Source: JANNVK01 sp031414415 (GTDB taxonomy: Bacteria > Acidobacteriota > Blastocatellia > Pyrinomonadales > Pyrinomonadaceae). From it: a DNA stretch of 14,252 nucleotides. The notes below the pieces were generated by a model that was given only the letters and a program-made list of their open reading frames with translations, had not been told where the DNA came from and did not search any database. Both the position numbers and the translations under genes were made by a program. This document shows positions 6,509 to 14,024 of the stretch, in pieces (the stretch's first letter is position 1; each line of letters opens with the position of its first letter). The stretch covers positions 1 through 14,252 of the forward strand of contig JANNVK010000184.1 of assembly GCA_031414415.1 (NCBI GenBank), read 5' to 3'.

Positions 6509-7768
6509 ATGAATTTAACAAATTGGCAAGTAGTAAAAAAATATCGAAATTTCCGCTATTTATTGGCGGGACAATATGCGTCTGAGCTTGGAAATTGGTT
6601 TAATTTTATCGCTGGTGCAGGTTTGGTTCGTTCAATTACTGGTTCATCAGTTGCCGCAATTACAACCTTATTAATTTGTAGAACCTTGCCGTGGGCGTTG
6701 TTGATGCCTTTTGCCGGAACACTTGCGGATAGAGTTTCTCGTTGGAAACTGATGCTTATTACCGATATAGTTCGGATATTTTTAGCATTAAGTTTTTTAT
6801 TTATCGAAAATCCTGAAGATTTGTGGATTGCTTATGTTGGTTCAGTATTAATGTCAGTTGCAGCTTCGCTTTTTGATGGTGCAAAAAGTGCTGTAACTCC
6901 CAATTTAGTTGGAAAAGATGGACTACTTGCCGGCACAGCTTTGATGTTTTCATCAAGGTTTTTGTTGATGGCAGTTGGAAATGCACTCGGCGGAATTGCC
7001 GCTTCATATTTCGGTTACAAAGTCGCTTTTATCATAAATTCGCTCTCGTTTCTTGTTTCGGCATATACAATTTGGTTAATTCCTGAGGCTGCAACTGCCA
7101 AAGAAGAAACAAAAAATCGAATAAAAGAGGCATTTTTTAAAGAAATGTGGGAAGGTTTTCAGTTTATAAAAAATCGACCTTTTGTGTTTACAATTGTCTT
7201 GATGAATTTAATTTGGGCATTTGGTGGCGGTGCAATTCAACTTATTTTAGAGCGTCTCGGCGGAGTTGTTTACGCAGAAAAAGAACAATGGAGTGCAGAT
7301 TTTGCCGTCGGTATGTTGTGGGCAGCAAACGGTTTAGGGCTTGCAACCGGAATGTTTATCGCACATCGGATTGGAACTTGGATTGAGAAAAAAGGATTAA
7401 CGAGTGCGTTTATTGGTTGGTCGTTAATCATTCAAGGTGTTTTATTTGCAATTGCCGGAATTATGCCAACATTATGGCTTTCGTGTCTGATATTTTTTAT
7501 TTCGAGAGTAGTAATTGGCGTTGAATATGCGATGCAAGAAACACTTTTCCAACACGCTTTGCCTGACTACATTCGCGGAAGAATTTCAACGCTTGATCGA
7601 GGTTTGGAAATCACAGTTTTCAGTTTGTCTTTATATTTATCAGGCATATCTTTGCTCTATATTTCTCCTCAAATGCTAACAATTATTTCCGGTGTGTTGA
7701 CAGCATTTGCGGCGTTTATCTGGTTTTTTAGAAGCTCAAAAGGTGATTTAGAATTATCAGTTAAGTAA
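6509..7768 (+). CDS. MFS exporter (EntS/MFS_3-like)
   Basis: A 419-residue inner-membrane transporter with about 12 predicted hydrophobic segments. The start NWQVVKKYRNFRYLLAGQ is a typical beginning for this group, so the annotated ATG is sound. The MFS motif A loop between helices 2 and 3 is present at residues 70-80 (GTLADRVSRWK). The central cytoplasmic loop (about 196-213) is charged and precedes helix 7. Sequence character is closest to the enterobactin-exporter-like MFS group, which extrudes siderophores, macrolides and other small molecules; the substrate here is unknown. The coding region starts directly after a terminator with no Shine-Dalgarno. It converges with the next gene, with only 8 nt between stops. 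Confidence 0.87.
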   Translation: MNLTNWQVVKKYRNFRYLLAGQYASELGNWFNFIAGAGLVRSITGSSVAAITTLLICRTLPWALLMPFAGTLADRVSRWKLMLITDIVRIFLALSFLFIENPEDLWIAYVGSVLMSVAASLFDGAKSAVTPNLVGKDGLLAGTALMFSSRFLLMAVGNALGGIAASYFGYKVAFIINSLSFLVSAYTIWLIPEAATAKEETKNRIKEAFFKEMWEGFQFIKNRPFVFTIVLMNLIWAFGGGAIQLILERLGGVVYAEKEQWSADFAVGMLWAANGLGLATGMFIAHRIGTWIEKKGLTSAFIGWSLIIQGVLFAIAGIMPTLWLSCLIFFISRVVIGVEYAMQETLFQHALPDYIRGRISTLDRGLEITVFSLSLYLSGISLLYISPQMLTIISGVLTAFAAFIWFFRSSKGDLELSVK

Positions 7769-7776
7769 AATCTAAG

Positions 7777-8709
7777 TTAAGCCGTAATCATAACTGCTTT
7801 AACGCCAGTAAGTTCTGAGAAATCTTTGGTGTAAATAGTATCAACTTTGCGGATTTTATTAATAGTTTCAACAATGTCTTGAGTAGAAATAAATCCATCT
7901 TCAACGTGGGCAATTGCCCAGTTTGGAATGTGCGAAGCTGTTCGCAAAATATTTTCAGTTAATTTGATATACTGCAAGCGGCTTTTTATTTTTGAGCCGA
8001 GTTTTCCGGTCTGTTCTGTATCGAGAATTTCCCAAAAATCATCACTTTCGCGAATCCATTCTTCACGCCACGCGGCTTTACCAAGTGAGTCTTTAAAACT
8101 CATTCCGTGTGCTTGCGGAAGACGCAAAAACATCAAATCTGAGTAATTTTCGGCAAGAAATCCTTCAGCAGTTTTGTTTGAACAAGGATTGTTTTGACCG
8201 TTATTTATCGGCTCAAGCTGATTGCTCCAAAGTTTTGTGAAAACGCTGGAAAGTGGTTGCCGAAGTTCCATAGTTTCCGCGTCAAATGACAATAAATAAT
8301 CGCCGACAGCCATTCCAATTGACAACGCAATCGCTTTTGCAATTGGCGAATCGAGTTTTTCGATATTATTTCTGAGATTATCAAACCACCACGAGTCAGT
8401 TTCATTAAACCATTTTCGCAATGAAGGATTTTGCAATCGAAAATTTGGAACATAAACGTCTTCGAGAGCAATTTTTACGTGAGCTTCACTCAGTTTTTCA
8501 CTGTTATTTTGAATATTAGCAATCGCGTTTGTCCAAGACCAAAGAGCTGTGTCATTTGACGAAATTCGAATATTCCAACGTTTTAAATTTGTCGCTAAAG
8601 TCGAATCGCCGGTGTATGGAAAAGCGATTGATTTAAATTTTAAGCGTCGCAAAACATTTAATTCAAATGCCAGCCAGCCTCGCGGATTAACGTTTTTATT
8701 GTTCAACAT
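7777..8709 (-). CDS. Unknown protein resembling a degenerate D12-class DNA methyltransferase
   Basis: A 310-residue soluble protein. I chose the ATG at 8709, 7 nt after the HD-GYP stop; a TTG at 8727 would overlap that gene. The N-terminal region resembles the SAM-binding part of Dam/D12 adenine methyltransferases: RGWLAFELNVLRRL, then FPYTGDSTLATNLKRW (in place of PF.G.G.L...L) and SSND followed by an aromatic-rich helix. Later, YSDLMFLRLPQAHG stands where the catalytic DPPY motif follows a YxDxVYL-type strand, so DPPY is absent. If the homology is right, this is a pseudo-enzyme that may still bind SAM or DNA. The relation rests on pattern and order only, without a database match. It is probably the last gene of an operon with the HD-GYP and DnaJ-type genes. 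Confidence 0.7.
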   Translation of the reverse strand: MLNNKNVNPRGWLAFELNVLRRLKFKSIAFPYTGDSTLATNLKRWNIRISSNDTALWSWTNAIANIQNNSEKLSEAHVKIALEDVYVPNFRLQNPSLRKWFNETDSWWFDNLRNNIEKLDSPIAKAIALSIGMAVGDYLLSFDAETMELRQPLSSVFTKLWSNQLEPINNGQNNPCSNKTAEGFLAENYSDLMFLRLPQAHGMSFKDSLGKAAWREEWIRESDDFWEILDTEQTGKLGSKIKSRLQYIKLTENILRTASHIPNWAIAHVEDGFISTQDIVETINKIRKVDTIYTKDFSELTGVKAVMITA

Positions 8710-8716
8710 ATTAGTC

Positions 8717-9319
8717 TTATGCGGCAAAAGAATCTAGTTCTTTTAAATCTTCGAGTGAAATAAATGCCATCACAACCTTTGGGTCAAATTCGATTCCTGA
8801 CCATTCAATGAGATAGCGTTTTGCTTCAGATTCTGAAATTGCTTGCGAATAAGGTCGCGAATCAGTAAGTGCACAATAAGTATCAACAGCTCGCAAAATT
8901 CTCGCCGAAAGTGGGATTTGTTCGCCGTTTAAACCATCAGGATAACCTGCTCCATTCCACCATTCGTGATGCCAACGAACGAGCAATTGAACTGCTCGAT
9001 CTAAACCTCGCTTTGCCGATTCTTGCTCGCCAATAACCGGATGACGTTGCATATCAATCCGTTCGCCGTCATTCAAAACACGATTTACTTGCAAATAACT
9101 GCGATTCATTACAACTTCGCCGATGTCGTGAATTAGCGTTGCTTGACGAAGCGTAAAACGGTCGTGAGATGAAAGATTAAATTTTTGGGCGATTGCTTCA
9201 ACTAAAACCACCATTCGCTCAGCGTGCGGATGCTGATAACCTTCAAAATCATCCATTAAAGCAGCGATTTTTAATAGGCGTTCGTCTGCTTTGTATTCAT
9301 TTGTCTCATTTTTAGACAT
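8717..9319 (-). CDS. Stand-alone HD-GYP domain protein
   Basis: A 200-residue protein consisting almost wholly of an HD-GYP domain, the family that hydrolyses cyclic di-GMP. Seen in order: H32, H64-D65 in TLIHDIGEV, H93 (QRHPVIGEQ), H117-H118-E119, NGAGYPDGLNGEQIP (122-136) with G125-Y126-P127, D146 and the RPYSQA.SE segment (155-164). Metal-binding His and Asp residues are present. Two positions depart from the usual signature: the Lys of HDIGK is Glu (E68), and the second Asp of D.YDAL is Cys (C149). There is no receiver, PAS or membrane part, so a partner protein may supply input. It lies 34 nt after the DnaJ-type gene and 7 nt before the methyltransferase-like gene. Activity on c-di-GMP is likely but not certain; cGAMP or another nucleotide is an alternative. 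Confidence 0.88.
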   Translation of the reverse strand: MSKNETNEYKADERLLKIAALMDDFEGYQHPHAERMVVLVEAIAQKFNLSSHDRFTLRQATLIHDIGEVVMNRSYLQVNRVLNDGERIDMQRHPVIGEQESAKRGLDRAVQLLVRWHHEWWNGAGYPDGLNGEQIPLSARILRAVDTYCALTDSRPYSQAISESEAKRYLIEWSGIEFDPKVVMAFISLEDLKELDSFAA

Positions 9320-9353
9320 ATTTTTTCGTTAAATTCTGTTGCCTATTTTGCAA

Positions 9354-10943
9354 CTATTTTACAATCTTGTCGAGTAACGATTGAGCTTCCTTATTATCAG
9401 GATAAGCGGCAATAAACCGTGTGAGTTCGCCATCTGCCCGTTTCATTAACCCAACTTCGATGTAAAACTCAATTAACATAATCTTAAAACTTACGTTTTG
9501 AGGCTCAAGTTTAATTGCGGCTTGAATTTCGTGTTCTGCTTGATGCCGAAATTTCTTGTTGGTCATTAAAGATTTGCCGTAATATGCGTGATATCTTGCA
9601 ACATTGCCGTCTAAATTTACGGCGTTTGCTAAAAATGCGACTGCTTTTTCTTCTTCTTGAGCCATCAAAAGGTCAAAACCTTTGTTAAAATAATTTTTTG
9701 CAAGTTGAATTTTATCAGCCATTCCGGGTTTAACAGCATCAACTGTTGGTGTTTCTCCATTTTTCAAACTCTCTGTTTGTTCTTCCGCCGTTATTTCAGC
9801 ATTTTCACGACGACGACGAAGTCTGAAGTCATAAAGTTCACGAGAATCTTGTCGTTTTAAAGTGTCATAAGCCTGTGCAATGTTGGTGAAAGCATTTTGA
9901 ATCCGTTTTTTTAAAACCTCTTCTTCATTATGAAATTTATCAGGGTGAAACAGTTTTGCCATCTGAAAATAGACTTTTTTGATTTCACTCAAATCAGCTT
10001 TTTCTTTCAAACCTAGGGTAGAATAATGGTCTTCTGAACTTTCAACTAATTTTAGATAAATATCCATCGTAAGATCTTCTGAAAGTAAATTCTCTACTTT
10101 GTTTTCTGTCAAAATTTCAGATTCTATTTTAATTTCTTCAACTTTTGTTTCAATTAAAACTTTTTGAACTGGCTTTTCAGAAATTTGAAAATTAGAAGAT
10201 TTGAAGCGTTCAATTTGTTCGTCTGTAAATATTGATTTATAGTTCGTTCTGCTTACCAAACCGCTAACCCAAAGTGTATAAAGGCTTTGAGAAATCATAT
10301 TTGCTGGCATTCCGCAAACTCTTGTCAAATAATCGACCGAAGCAAATTCATCTATCCGCGAGAGAATATATTCCTCTTGCGGGCTTAATTTAAGATAAAC
10401 AGCAGACTTACGACTGTTTGAAAAAACTTCTTGAGTTATGTCGATCTTATTTTGAGCTTCTTCCAAACTTAATTTTCTTGATTGGTGAATCAATATTTCG
10501 CTAAGCTCAACCGAAAACCCAATGTCTGCTTTTGCACGTGCAAACGGACTATAAACCCATTCGCCAACAGACAAATCGAGTGCCATTGTCAAAATATCTT
10601 TAAGTTGGTAAGAAAATACTGCATCAAGATCGTTTTTTGCCAATAAGTTTTTTTCTATTAATTTTTGAGCTAAATTATGATCGTTTGCAAAAGGTTGGCA
10701 TTGAGCGATTTGTTCACGTGTAATTTCTCCAGTTCCAATTAATAACTCAGACAAACGATGCCGTAAAGAATTGGACGCTGCAAAAACCACAGTGCCATCG
10801 CGAAGATAAATAATCGCTTTAAACTGTTGATTTGAAAGGCGAAAAGAGCCGTTCAGTGACGCAACAGAACTTTCTGTCAATAATTCGAGAAGTGAATGTT
10901 CTGATAAATTTCCTGTAATTTCGAGATTTTCTTTTGATTGCAT
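9354..10943 (-). CDS. DUF4388 (PATAN)-DnaJ-TPR fusion protein
   Basis: A 529-residue cytoplasmic protein with three parts. Residues about 6-155 match the DUF4388/PATAN pattern (GNLSEHSLLELL, GSFRLSN, IYLRDGTVVFA, then a GE.TREQIAQ helix and GEWVYSP), a domain found in bacterial signalling proteins. Residues about 305-375 form a J domain with the essential H333-P334-D335 (AKLFHPDKF) and a YDTL....RELYD ending, which would stimulate a DnaK-type chaperone. Residues about 410-525 are TPR-like helices (YFNKGFDLLMAQEEEKAVAFL, AIKLEPQN). Charged linkers lie at 255-290 and 378-405. No Gly/Phe or zinc-finger region is present, so it is not classical DnaJ. It looks like an adaptor linking a signalling input to a chaperone or assembly. 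It is first in a likely operon with the HD-GYP gene. Confidence 0.85.
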   Translation of the reverse strand: MQSKENLEITGNLSEHSLLELLTESSVASLNGSFRLSNQQFKAIIYLRDGTVVFAASNSLRHRLSELLIGTGEITREQIAQCQPFANDHNLAQKLIEKNLLAKNDLDAVFSYQLKDILTMALDLSVGEWVYSPFARAKADIGFSVELSEILIHQSRKLSLEEAQNKIDITQEVFSNSRKSAVYLKLSPQEEYILSRIDEFASVDYLTRVCGMPANMISQSLYTLWVSGLVSRTNYKSIFTDEQIERFKSSNFQISEKPVQKVLIETKVEEIKIESEILTENKVENLLSEDLTMDIYLKLVESSEDHYSTLGLKEKADLSEIKKVYFQMAKLFHPDKFHNEEEVLKKRIQNAFTNIAQAYDTLKRQDSRELYDFRLRRRRENAEITAEEQTESLKNGETPTVDAVKPGMADKIQLAKNYFNKGFDLLMAQEEEKAVAFLANAVNLDGNVARYHAYYGKSLMTNKKFRHQAEHEIQAAIKLEPQNVSFKIMLIEFYIEVGLMKRADGELTRFIAAYPDNKEAQSLLDKIVK

Positions 10944-10955
10944 GAGATTTTTTTT

Positions 10956-10980
10956 AGATGAAAGACGAACGCTTTCATCT
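10956..10980. promoter_or_regulatory. Perfect 9-bp dyad at the start of the DnaJ-type operon
   Basis: AGATGAAAG (10956-10964) and CTTTCATCT (10972-10980) are perfect inverted repeats around a 7-nt spacer. The dyad begins 3 bp past the -10 box of the proposed - strand promoter and spans the expected transcription start. That is the place of a repressor operator; alternatively the mRNA 5' end could form a short hairpin (GAAAG/CTTTC). In - strand sense it is followed by an A-run, so it is not an intrinsic terminator for that strand. Confidence 0.55.
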
Positions 10981-10982
10981 TA

Positions 10983-11012
10983 ATTGTATCAAATCTCAGC
11001 GATAAATGTGAA
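10983..11012 (-). promoter_or_regulatory. Sigma-70-type promoter of the DnaJ-type operon
   Basis: Read on the - strand: TTCACA (11012-11007), an 18-nt spacer, and TACAAT (10988-10983). Each box differs from the consensus at one position. The expected start is near 10976, giving a leader of about 33 nt before the ATG at 10943. This separates the operon from the transglutaminase-like gene upstream. Confidence 0.6.
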
Positions 11013-11049
11013 CAATTTAATGGCTGTAAAACAATATTATTTGTTCAAA

Positions 11050-12777
11050 CTACCAAGCAATCGGAAAAATGCCCGATTTTCTGGCTTTGTCCACATCTAC
11101 AAATTTATATTGTGGATTGCCTTCATTAATTTTTACCAGACTTTCTGCAAAGGTTTTGTTTCCAGACGCGACAGCATCTAAAAATCCTTGAACTGAAGCC
11201 TTAATTTTGGATTCAGTATCAGGAAATTTATCAAAATCGACATTGCCCATCATCGTCGTTTCAACTCCACGCCAATCGCCATTTCCGGTTGCATCAAAGA
11301 CAAGAAAGCAATGACCAGGAATCAAAATAAGTCCAACTTTAATGCCGATTTTTTTCAAAATTGAGGCAATTAAAACCGTTCCGTCAACACAATTTGCCTG
11401 AGAAGCATTAATTGATTCCTCAAATAATCTGACATATTGGCTAAAAACTTTGTCAGTTGTTCCGCTTCCAGAAGTGTTTGTAATACTGCTATATTTGAAG
11501 CCGCGTTTTTGTAAAACATACCAAATTGCGAACACTTGGTTGATAACTTGCTCTGGTTTTCCTTGATAACCGATAAAAGAATCAACTAATTTTGATTGCA
11601 AAGCCTCTTTTAAAATTTGGTCAATCCATTCGTGATCTTCATTTACATAAGCAGCAAAAAGGGAACTCGTATTTGCCCAGCGATTTTCGTCAAGCTGATA
11701 ACTATATGCATAAACTGCCTCATTAATTGAGCGAATTCTGACAACTAAAGTTTTCTTTTCAACCATTTTTCCATTTATGAAAAGCGTAAACGTTGCGTTT
11801 GCTGGAGTTGCCTTTTTTTGTCGTTTTAGTGCATCCCAATTCCAAACAAGTTTTGGATAAATTTGGTAAAACTTATTTTGTTCAGAGAGAGTTGCTTCAA
11901 ATTCCTGATATTTTAAAATTGAGTCAATTTCAATTGCTAATTTAATTTTTGTATTTGGAACAGAATTAACAAAATACATCCCAATTTTTCCTTGTGCATC
12001 TCCAATCACACCTGAAACCGTGCTTTCAATAACAGGTTGAGTCGCTGTTGCAAGAAAAAATGATGGGAAAATTTGATTATTCATTTCAACAACAGGTGTC
12101 CATTTAACTGCATTTGGGTCAGTATTGGACACATTTGGCACGTCATCTTTTCTTGGAATTGGAGTTGGATTTGGAGTTGGAATTGGTGCAGGCGTTTTAT
12201 TTTTTTCAACTAATTCCTTATTCTTGGCAAAGTCTGCATTTGATAACTCTACTTTTCCCAAGGCTTTATATGCCCAACCACGATTGTTGTAGGCAATTGC
12301 GGCTTCGGGATTAAGTTGAATAGCTTTGGTGTAATTTTTTATTGCCAGCTCGTGATTTTCTAATAAATAATAAGCCAAACCGCGATTGATATAAGCATTT
12401 GAATAATTTTCATCTAAGTCAATTGCGGTCGAAAAATCTCCAATAGCAGTTTCATACTTTTTCAGATTTAAATAAGCAATTCCACGATTATAATATGCAG
12501 AAGCATTTTGAGAATTAGTTTTTATAAACCGAGACAGATAAACAATTGCTTGTTCGTTTTCACCTTTATCGAGGTAACTTAACCCAATTTGAAAATCGTC
12601 AGTAAACGATTTTGCTAGTTTAGTTTCGTTAAGAAATTCGACTGATTTTGGTTCTGCCAAGGCAAAACTATTTGTTGAAAAAATAAATAAACTTGAAATT
12701 ATAATTTTCAATAAATAATCTTTCGTAAAGCAATTGGAAAGATTTGATTTTTGAATTTTGAAAAAGTTCTTACTCAT
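11050..12777 (-). CDS. Exported TPR protein with transglutaminase-like domain
   Basis: A 575-residue protein with a long-n-region signal peptide (hydrophobic residues 22-38, likely cleaved after ALA at 41). TPR units fill about 57-190: DFQIGLSYLDKGENEQAIVYL, AYYNRGIAYLNLKKYETAI, AYINRGLAYYLLENHELAI and AYNNRGWAYKALGK. A proline-rich linker (195-209) leads to a beta-rich middle region (about 225-360). The C-terminal region is transglutaminase-like: NCVDGTVLIASIL with C463, then GIKVGLILIPGHCFLVFD with H489, followed by D495 or E506 as a possible third member of the triad. Such periplasmic domains act as cysteine proteases, amide-forming enzymes or non-catalytic folds, and the substrate cannot be told. 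The start has no clear Shine-Dalgarno. It stands alone; the downstream operon has its own promoter. Confidence 0.8.
   Translation of the reverse strand: MSKNFFKIQKSNLSNCFTKDYLLKIIISSLFIFSTNSFALAEPKSVEFLNETKLAKSFTDDFQIGLSYLDKGENEQAIVYLSRFIKTNSQNASAYYNRGIAYLNLKKYETAIGDFSTAIDLDENYSNAYINRGLAYYLLENHELAIKNYTKAIQLNPEAAIAYNNRGWAYKALGKVELSNADFAKNKELVEKNKTPAPIPTPNPTPIPRKDDVPNVSNTDPNAVKWTPVVEMNNQIFPSFFLATATQPVIESTVSGVIGDAQGKIGMYFVNSVPNTKIKLAIEIDSILKYQEFEATLSEQNKFYQIYPKLVWNWDALKRQKKATPANATFTLFINGKMVEKKTLVVRIRSINEAVYAYSYQLDENRWANTSSLFAAYVNEDHEWIDQILKEALQSKLVDSFIGYQGKPEQVINQVFAIWYVLQKRGFKYSSITNTSGSGTTDKVFSQYVRLFEESINASQANCVDGTVLIASILKKIGIKVGLILIPGHCFLVFDATGNGDWRGVETTMMGNVDFDKFPDTESKIKASVQGFLDAVASGNKTFAESLVKINEGNPQYKFVDVDKARKSGIFPIAW
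12153..12187 (-). repeat. GGAGTTGGA-type repeat encoding a proline-rich linker
   Basis: Hexamer-like TTGGAx units repeat about six times and, read on the - strand, encode the P-x-P linker PIPTPNPTPIP (residues 198-208) between the TPR and C-terminal parts of the exported protein. Such a repeat could vary in copy number and so alter linker length. Confidence 0.7.
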
Positions 12778-12905
12778 AAATATGTCTCTATTTTAGTGCA
12801 AATTTTGCAATAATTTTTATTTTTCTGTCAGGTTTGTAAATGCAAAAAAGTTACAAACAACCTAACATTTTTCTTAGTTATCTGTTACAAAAAAATCAAA
12901 TATAC

Positions 12906-13367
12906 TCAATAAATCTTCGATGTTCTGCTATAAATTTTAAAAAACTGAATGCGATTTTCAAGAATTATAGTTTCATCGCTTGTGTCATCACCTGTATAAA
13001 ACAACAAATCAATTTTTTTATCTTTATTTAACTGACAAGGAATCAAAGCATATATCCAATAATCCGCTAAATTCGTGCCGTATTTGTATTTAAAAAAAGA
13101 TTTAAGTGTTTTCCCGCTGCTGGTTTTTAAATCAAACGAAATCCAATGCGTTTCTTTGATTTTGGTTTTTCCCGCGACTTTTATTTTATAGGTTCGGTGT
13201 GTAAAAACATCTTTTTCGCCGTCGCCATCAACGTCAAACGAAAAAGTGCTTGATTTGGTGTAATCACGTTTTTCTAGGTCATTTACAACTTTATTTTTGC
13301 ACGAGTTATCTTGTGCGTTTAAAACAGTCGGAATTGTTAATATCAATAATATCAATATCTTTATCAT
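12906..13367 (-). CDS. Small secreted protein with a calcium-loop motif
   Basis: A 153-residue protein with a signal peptide (MIKILILLILTIPTVLNA, likely cleaved before QD). After it, FDVDGDGEKDVF places D45, D47, D49 and D53 in the DxDxDGxxD pattern of calcium-binding loops found in EF-hand-like, dockerin and FG-GAP/VCBS-type repeats. A second, weaker example is NKDKKIDLLFYTGDD (114-128). C23 and C111 could form a disulfide. The rest is beta-rich. I do not recognise a family. A Shine-Dalgarno (AGAGGA) supports the start. It begins 11 nt after the stop of the preceding secreted-protein gene, so the two probably form one operon. Confidence 0.72.
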   Translation of the reverse strand: MIKILILLILTIPTVLNAQDNSCKNKVVNDLEKRDYTKSSTFSFDVDGDGEKDVFTHRTYKIKVAGKTKIKETHWISFDLKTSSGKTLKSFFKYKYGTNLADYWIYALIPCQLNKDKKIDLLFYTGDDTSDETIILENRIQFFKIYSRTSKIY

Positions 13368-13378
13368 GGTTTTTTCCT

Positions 13379-13786
13379 CTAATTTTGTCTTTGATAAATT
13401 TCGCCCTTGCCGGTTTTGTATGGTAAATCCTTGATTAATTTCAAGTTTTTACCAGCAAGACTGAAAACAAAAGTTAATTTTTTTTCCTGACCTTGCACCG
13501 GATTTTTCTTGACGGGCGGCATAATTATTGTGATTCGATTAGTTTTTTTACTCCAATTCCAAGTGCCGAAACGCTTTTGTGTCTCTTCACCGTTTTGTTC
13601 GTTTCGATAAACTACAACGTTTTTCGCCCTCAATTCAAAAATCAAATCCAGCGTGTTCCGCCCATCATCAATAGACATTTGATAAGAATATTTACTCATT
13701 AAATTAGCTTGGGCTTTAGCCGAAACCGTACCCAAAACCGCAATAATTCCAACGAAAATGAAAGTTAATAATATTTTTTTGTTCAT
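13379..13786 (-). CDS. Small secreted protein of unknown function
   Basis: A 135-residue protein with a clear signal peptide (NKKILL, hydrophobic to about residue 21, cleavage after AKA at 25). The mature part is beta-rich: YSYQMSIDD, TLDLIFEL, VVVYRNE, RFGTWNWSKKTNRITIIMP, LTFVFSLAGKNLKLI and a GKGEIYQRQ ending. This resembles the small beta-barrel or lipocalin-like proteins that carry a 'GTW....N.I.I' strand pair, but no family can be named. There is no lipobox cysteine, so it is likely soluble in the periplasm or outside the cell. The start at 13786 is set by a strong Shine-Dalgarno and a complete signal peptide. Confidence 0.75.
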   Translation of the reverse strand: MNKKILLTFIFVGIIAVLGTVSAKAQANLMSKYSYQMSIDDGRNTLDLIFELRAKNVVVYRNEQNGEETQKRFGTWNWSKKTNRITIIMPPVKKNPVQGQEKKLTFVFSLAGKNLKLIKDLPYKTGKGEIYQRQN

Positions 13787-13792
13787 AAAAAT

Positions 13793-13798
13793 CTCCTT
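13793..13798 (-). promoter_or_regulatory. Shine-Dalgarno that decides the start of the small secreted gene
   Basis: AAGGAG on the - strand lies 6 nt before the ATG at 13786. The frame is open upstream to an ATG at 13837, but that start has no such site and would place extra residues before a complete signal peptide. Confidence 0.85.
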
Positions 13799-13972
13799 GT
13801 ATTGTATAACGTAAAACAAAAGAAAAACCAATATCAAATTCTTCCTACATTTGAATTTTCAAACCAAAATGTAACAAAAATGAATTACAAATAAAATTCT
13901 TGTGCATAATTTTGAAACATCTTCGTTCATAATAATTAACGAAAAAATTGCGAATAAACCGTAAAAAAACTT

Positions 13973-13981
13973 TGCTATAAT
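13973..13981 (+). promoter_or_regulatory. Extended -10 promoter of the protein kinase gene
   Basis: TGCTATAAT is a perfect extended -10 element (TGnTATAAT). No good -35 lies at 16-18 nt, as expected for extended -10 promoters; TTGCGA at 13948 is too far. The start would fall near 13988, giving a leader of about 37 nt to the ATG at 14025. No Shine-Dalgarno is seen in that leader. Confidence 0.65.
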
Positions 13982-14024
13982 TTTAACGGCATATCCAAGA
14001 ATAGCCAAACTTAACTAAATTGTT

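Noticed and set aside
8710..8727. TTG start for the methyltransferase-like gene
   Set aside because: It would overlap the HD-GYP gene and uses a rare start codon. The ATG at 8709 leaves a normal 7-nt gap and keeps the conserved-looking region intact.
9338..9354. GTTGC/GCAAC hairpin between the DnaJ-type and HD-GYP genes
   Set aside because: The stem is only 5 bp with no T-run on the transcribed strand; chance is likely, and the genes still appear to be one unit.
12153..12187. CRISPR or tandem non-coding repeat
   Set aside because: The units are 6 nt, without spacers, and lie in frame as a proline-rich linker.
13801..13806. TACAAT as a - strand -10 box for the secreted-protein pair
   Set aside because: The transcript would start inside the Shine-Dalgarno of the gene, and no -35 box fits.
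13787..13837. Upstream ATG giving a 152-residue form of the small secreted protein
   Set aside because: It would add residues before a complete signal peptide, and the strong Shine-Dalgarno points to 13786.
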